Source: Algibacter luteus (GTDB lineage Bacteria; Bacteroidota; Bacteroidia; Flavobacteriales; Flavobacteriaceae). Taken from it: DNA of 64,000 nucleotides. The number at the start of each line of letters is the position of its first letter. Position 1 is the stretch's first letter. Below the pieces are notes generated by a model, which was not told the origin of the DNA, ran no database searches, and saw nothing but the letters and a program-made list of their open reading frames with translations. The DNA is taken from the NCBI RefSeq assembly GCF_900141715.1, contig NZ_FQYK01000003.1:227847-291846 (forward strand), in the 5' to 3' direction. Made by a program: the position numbers and the translations under genes. Shown piece after piece: positions 61,324 to 64,000 of this stretch.

Positions 61324-61809
61324 ATGGATATCAAAGAGATTCAAAACTTAATTAAGTTTGTTGCCAAATCTGGCGCCAGCGAGGTTAAATTAGAAATGGA
61401 TGATATTAAAATCACCATTAAAACAGGGTCAGATTCAGATACAACTATTGTGCATCAGGTTCCTGCTCAAATGCCGCAACAAGTCATTGCAGCTCCTGCA
61501 GCTGAAACTCCTGCAGCTCCTGCGGCAGCCTCAGAACCTGGGGCTCCTGCAGCTTCAGACGACTCAAAATACATTACAATCAAATCACCAATCATTGGTA
61601 CATTTTATAGAAAACCTTCTCCAGATAAACCTTTATTTGTTGAGGTAGGACAAACCATTGCTGAAGGCGATGTATTATGTATTATTGAAGCAATGAAACT
61701 TTTCAATGAAATTGAATCTGAAGTTTCAGGGAAAATTGTAAAGATTTTGGTAGACGATTCTTCTCCAGTAGAGTTCGATCAACCATTATTTTTAGTCGAT
61801 CCATCATAA
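61324..61809 (+). CDS. accB: Biotin carboxyl carrier protein of acetyl-CoA carboxylase
   Basis: This 161-residue protein has an N-terminal dimerisation segment (IKEIQNLIKFVAKSGASEVKLE), an Ala/Pro-rich flexible linker (about 48-78, many AP repeats), and a biotinyl domain with IIEAMKLFNEIES, where K125 is biotinylated. It carries carboxybiotin between biotin carboxylase and the carboxyltransferase. It starts 22 bp after fabH and is followed after 86 bp by accC. The linker DNA is GC-rich and repetitive (ctcctgcagc units), so it is a likely site of length variation. Confidence 0.96.
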   Translation: MDIKEIQNLIKFVAKSGASEVKLEMDDIKITIKTGSDSDTTIVHQVPAQMPQQVIAAPAAETPAAPAAASEPGAPAASDDSKYITIKSPIIGTFYRKPSPDKPLFVEVGQTIAEGDVLCIIEAMKLFNEIESEVSGKIVKILVDDSSPVEFDQPLFLVDPS

Positions 61810-61819
61810 CCTATTAAAG

Positions 61820-61871
61820 ATTCCAATAAACAAATCTCAAAATCCAATATTTGGAATTTGGCGATTGGAAT
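61820..61871. repeat. Nested inverted repeat between accB and accC
   Basis: Three pairs nest around one centre: ATTCCAAT/ATTGGAAT (61820-61827, 61864-61871), CAAAT/ATTTG (61831-61835, 61856-61860) and TCCAA/TTGGA (61843-61847, 61851-61855). It would fold into a long, interrupted mRNA hairpin. It lacks a T run, so a processing or stability element is more likely than a terminator. Confidence 0.6.
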
Positions 61872-61895
61872 TTGTAATTTTTAATTCAAGAAGTT

Positions 61896-63248
61896 ATGTT
61901 TAAAAAAATATTGATTGCCAATAGAGGGGAAATAGCACTTCGTGTTATTAGAACCTGTAAAGAAATGGGTATTAAAACCGTAGCAGTTTATTCTACTGTT
62001 GATGCAGAAAGCTTACACGTTAAGTTTGCCGACGAAGCGGTTTGTATAGGCCCTGCTCCAAGTAGCGAGTCTTATTTAAAGATGTCTAACATCATATCAG
62101 CTGCAGAAATAACTAATGCAGATGCGATTCACCCAGGATATGGATTTTTATCAGAAAACGCAAAGTTTTCAAAAATTTGTGAAGAACACGGAATAAAATT
62201 TATTGGTGCTTCTCCAGAAATGATAGAACGTATGGGCGATAAGGCAAACGCCAAAGCCACTATGAAAGCTGCAGGTGTACCTTGTGTACCTGGAAGCGAA
62301 GGGGTTATTAAAGATTTTGCAGAATGCCAAAAAGTAGCTAAAGAAACCGGTTACCCAGTTATGCTTAAAGCATCTGCTGGTGGCGGTGGAAAAGGCATGC
62401 GAGGTGTTTTTAAACCCGAAAAATTAAAAGAAGCTTGGGACTCTGCAAGACAAGAAAGTAAGGCAGCTTTCGGTAACGACGATATGTATATGGAAAAGCT
62501 TATTGAAGAGCCAAGACATATCGAAATTCAAATAGTAGGCGATTCTACAGGTAGAGCTTGTCATCTTTCAGAGAGAGATTGCTCAATTCAACGTCGTCAT
62601 CAAAAATTAACAGAAGAAGTGCCATCGCCATTCATGACCGATGCACTGCGTAAAAAAATGGGTAAAGCTGCGGTAAAAGCTGCAGAATATATAAAATACG
62701 AAGGTGCTGGAACTATCGAGTTTTTAGTAGATAAGCACCGTAATTTCTACTTCATGGAAATGAATACACGTATTCAAGTAGAGCACCCAATTACTGAGCA
62801 AGTTATCGATTTCGATTTAATTCGCGAGCAAATTCTAGTAGCAGCAGGCGTTCCAATTTCAGGTAAAAATTACGAGCCAAAACTACATTCTATCGAGTGT
62901 CGTATTAATGCTGAAGACCCTTACAACGGTTTCCGTCCGTCGCCAGGAGTTATTACAACGTTACATGCTCCAGGAGGACACGGTGTGCGTTTAGATACGC
63001 ATGTTTACGCAGGTTATGCCATTCCACCAAACTACGATTCTATGATTGCTAAGTTAATTACAACGGCGCAAACCAGAGAAGAAGCCATCAATAAAATGAA
63101 ACGTGCTTTAGATGAGTTTGTTATAGAAGGTATAAAAACAACCATTCCATTCCACAGACAACTTATGGATCATCCAGATTATTTAGCCGGTAATTACACC
63201 ACTAAATTCATGGAAGACTTTGTTATGGAAAAACCAAACAACGACTAA
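61896..63248 (+). CDS. accC: Biotin carboxylase, acetyl-CoA carboxylase subunit
   Basis: This is a 450-residue biotin carboxylase of normal length. The N-terminal domain starts [21 protein letters not shown]. The ATP-grasp core has the glycine loop [12 protein letters not shown], the segment [16 protein letters not shown], and [18 protein letters not shown]. The C-terminal domain includes [18 protein letters not shown]. It carboxylates biotin on AccB using ATP and bicarbonate. It is the last gene of the yceD-rpmF-fabH-accB-accC cluster and is followed by a strong terminator. Confidence 0.97.
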   Translation: MFKKILIANRGEIALRVIRTCKEMGIKTVAVYSTVDAESLHVKFADEAVCIGPAPSSESYLKMSNIISAAEITNADAIHPGYGFLSENAKFSKICEEHGIKFIGASPEMIERMGDKANAKATMKAAGVPCVPGSEGVIKDFAECQKVAKETGYPVMLKASAGGGGKGMRGVFKPEKLKEAWDSARQESKAAFGNDDMYMEKLIEEPRHIEIQIVGDSTGRACHLSERDCSIQRRHQKLTEEVPSPFMTDALRKKMGKAAVKAAEYIKYEGAGTIEFLVDKHRNFYFMEMNTRIQVEHPITEQVIDFDLIREQILVAAGVPISGKNYEPKLHSIECRINAEDPYNGFRPSPGVITTLHAPGGHGVRLDTHVYAGYAIPPNYDSMIAKLITTAQTREEAINKMKRALDEFVIEGIKTTIPFHRQLMDHPDYLAGNYTTKFMEDFVMEKPNND

Positions 63249-63255
63249 ATTTTAG

Positions 63256-63285
63256 AAACTCCGGAAGTAATTTCGGAGTTTTTTT
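63256..63285 (+). terminator. Intrinsic terminator after accC
   Basis: AAACTCCG (63256-63263) pairs with CGGAGTTT (63274-63281) around a 10-nt loop and is followed by a T run. Confidence 0.88.
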
Positions 63286-63372
63286 GGCGTTACCACATGG
63301 GTCGGGCTTTCCATTACTAGTTTTGGCTTGATGCGCGCCTCGCCAAAAGCTAACCATTGCAATCCCTAACGC
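63286..63372. repeat. Dispersed structured repeat, copy 2 (with outer inverted repeat)
   Basis: The core 63314-63356 is nearly identical to 54579-54621. It includes TTTTGGC (63321-63327) / GCCAAAA (63342-63348). In this copy the element is longer and is bounded by GCGTTA near 63288 and its complement TAACGC near 63367, giving a nested hairpin of about 80 bp. It sits directly after the accC terminator. The GC-rich centre stands out from the local AT-rich sequence. Confidence 0.75.
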
Positions 63373-63409
63373 AGTTCAAAACTTCAATTTAAAATCCTAA
63401 ATTAGCATC

Positions 63410-64000
63410 ATGAATTGGTCCTACTGGGAAATAAAATCATGGTTATCACAAGTCGATTACTGTGTCGTTGGCAGTGGTATTGTTGGGCTTAGTTGTGCAT
63501 TTCAATTAAAAGCACAACACCCCAAAGCTAATATCCTTATTCTTGAAAAAGGAGTTTTGCCACAAGGCGCAAGTACAAAAAACGCAGGATTTGCTTGCTT
63601 TGGAAGCCTTAGTGAGATACTTGATGATTTAGAAACACATACAGAAGATGAAGTTTATCAACTTATTACAAAACGCATCAACGGATTAAAACTATTAAGA
63701 ACAACCCTAGGCGACAAAGCAATCGGGTACCAACAATTAGGCGGTTACGAGCTGTTTTTAAATCAAGATAAAGCCTTATTCGATGCTTGTATCTCAAAAA
63801 AGGAGGACATTAATAAGTGGCTAAAACCAATTTTTAAAGACTATGTATTCAGTATAAAAGACAATATTTTCAACTTTAAAAAAATAAAAAATAATTACAT
63901 ATTCAATCAATTTGAAGGTCAAATAGATACTGGAAAAATGATGGAAGCATTGCTTGAAAAAGTATATTCAAAAGGCATAAAGATATTAAATAATACTAAT
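63410..64000 (+). CDS. FAD-dependent oxidoreductase, DAO family (3' end cut off)
   Basis: The frame opens at the ATG at 63410 and runs 197 codons to the window edge without a stop. A short leader (MNWSYWEIKSWLSQ) precedes the dinucleotide-binding motif VVGSGIVGLSCAFQL (GSGIVG, 21-26). The ILEKG strand end follows and then GASTKNAGFACFGS, typical of the D-amino-acid-oxidase/glycine-oxidase superfamily. About half of the expected protein is visible. The substrate, probably an amine or amino acid, cannot be inferred. Confidence 0.88.
   Translation, partial: MNWSYWEIKSWLSQVDYCVVGSGIVGLSCAFQLKAQHPKANILILEKGVLPQGASTKNAGFACFGSLSEILDDLETHTEDEVYQLITKRINGLKLLRTTLGDKAIGYQQLGGYELFLNQDKALFDACISKKEDINKWLKPIFKDYVFSIKDNIFNFKKIKNNYIFNQFEGQIDTGKMMEALLEKVYSKGIKILNNTN

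Noticed and set aside
63286-63372. Integron attC site
   Set aside because: The outer GCGTTA/TAACGC pair suggested one, but the ends do not fit the RYYYAAC and GTTRRRY core sites, and there is no cassette array or integrase.
1-64000. CRISPR arrays, insertion sequences, prophage, rRNA operon
   Set aside because: No regularly spaced repeats, no transposase or integrase-like protein, no phage structural genes and no rRNA sequence were found.

Overview
The window is AT-rich chromosomal DNA from a member of the Flavobacteriaceae (Bacteroidota), probably marine. The evidence is a SusC/SusD pair, type IX secretion C-terminal tails (type A and type B), a PID-CTERM peptide, many SPII lipoproteins, general lack of Shine-Dalgarno sequences, and Bacteroidota-type promoters (TAnnTTTG at -7). 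No phage, transposase, CRISPR array or rRNA was seen. Most genes are housekeeping or core accessory genes. The first gene (SusD) and the last gene (FAD oxidoreductase) are cut by the window edges.

Layout. 1-8.0 kb, minus strand: a GIN-domain protein, a periplasmic-propeller/Y_Y_Y/LuxR one-piece regulator, SusC and SusD, which form a glycan uptake locus whose enzymes are not visible here. 8.0-10.6 kb: RNase R followed by a ybjQ-like gene broken by one missing base. 10.6-11.2 kb: a 613-bp AT-rich divergent intergenic region with a perfect DnaA box. 11.2-13.0 kb, plus: rpiB, a CDF metal exporter and an ElaA-type acetyltransferase. 13.0-17.4 kb, minus: rnpA, an S41 protease, a tandem OmpA protein and a T9SS-exported LRR protein. 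17.5-20.6 kb, plus: a two-gene unit joining a GCS2-type ligase with CBS domains to an aspartoacylase-like hydrolase. 20.6-24.1 kb, minus: sulfite dehydrogenase, cytochrome c, rhodanese lipoprotein and fatty-acid hydroxylase. 25-32.5 kb, minus: M1 and S8 peptidase lipoproteins, an MBL hydrolase, and a SulP transporter coupled to a universal stress protein. A CPA antiporter with an RCK domain is divergent from the last pair.

34.6-45.3 kb is the most distinctive block: a compact operon glgA/glgM-glgC-glgE-mak-glgB, followed by a separately transcribed GH31 glucosidase. The synthase is the GT4 (actinobacterial GlgA/GlgM) type and TreS is absent. This suggests alpha-glucan made through maltose-1-phosphate: GlgC makes ADP-glucose, GlgM makes maltose-1-phosphate, GlgE elongates and GlgB branches, while Mak could feed in maltose directly.

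45.6-64 kb holds a T9SS surface protein, lepA, a TolB-like lipoprotein, an M28-PDZ peptidase, dusB, a LolC/E-type permease, rbfA, methylmalonyl-CoA epimerase, a CAU tRNA, a tiny PID-CTERM protein, ribE, pdxA, and the lipid cluster yceD-rpmF-fabH-accB-accC. Two near-identical 43-bp structured repeats lie downstream of dusB and accC. Where an upstream in-frame start would run through a promoter or terminator hairpin, the shorter start was chosen.
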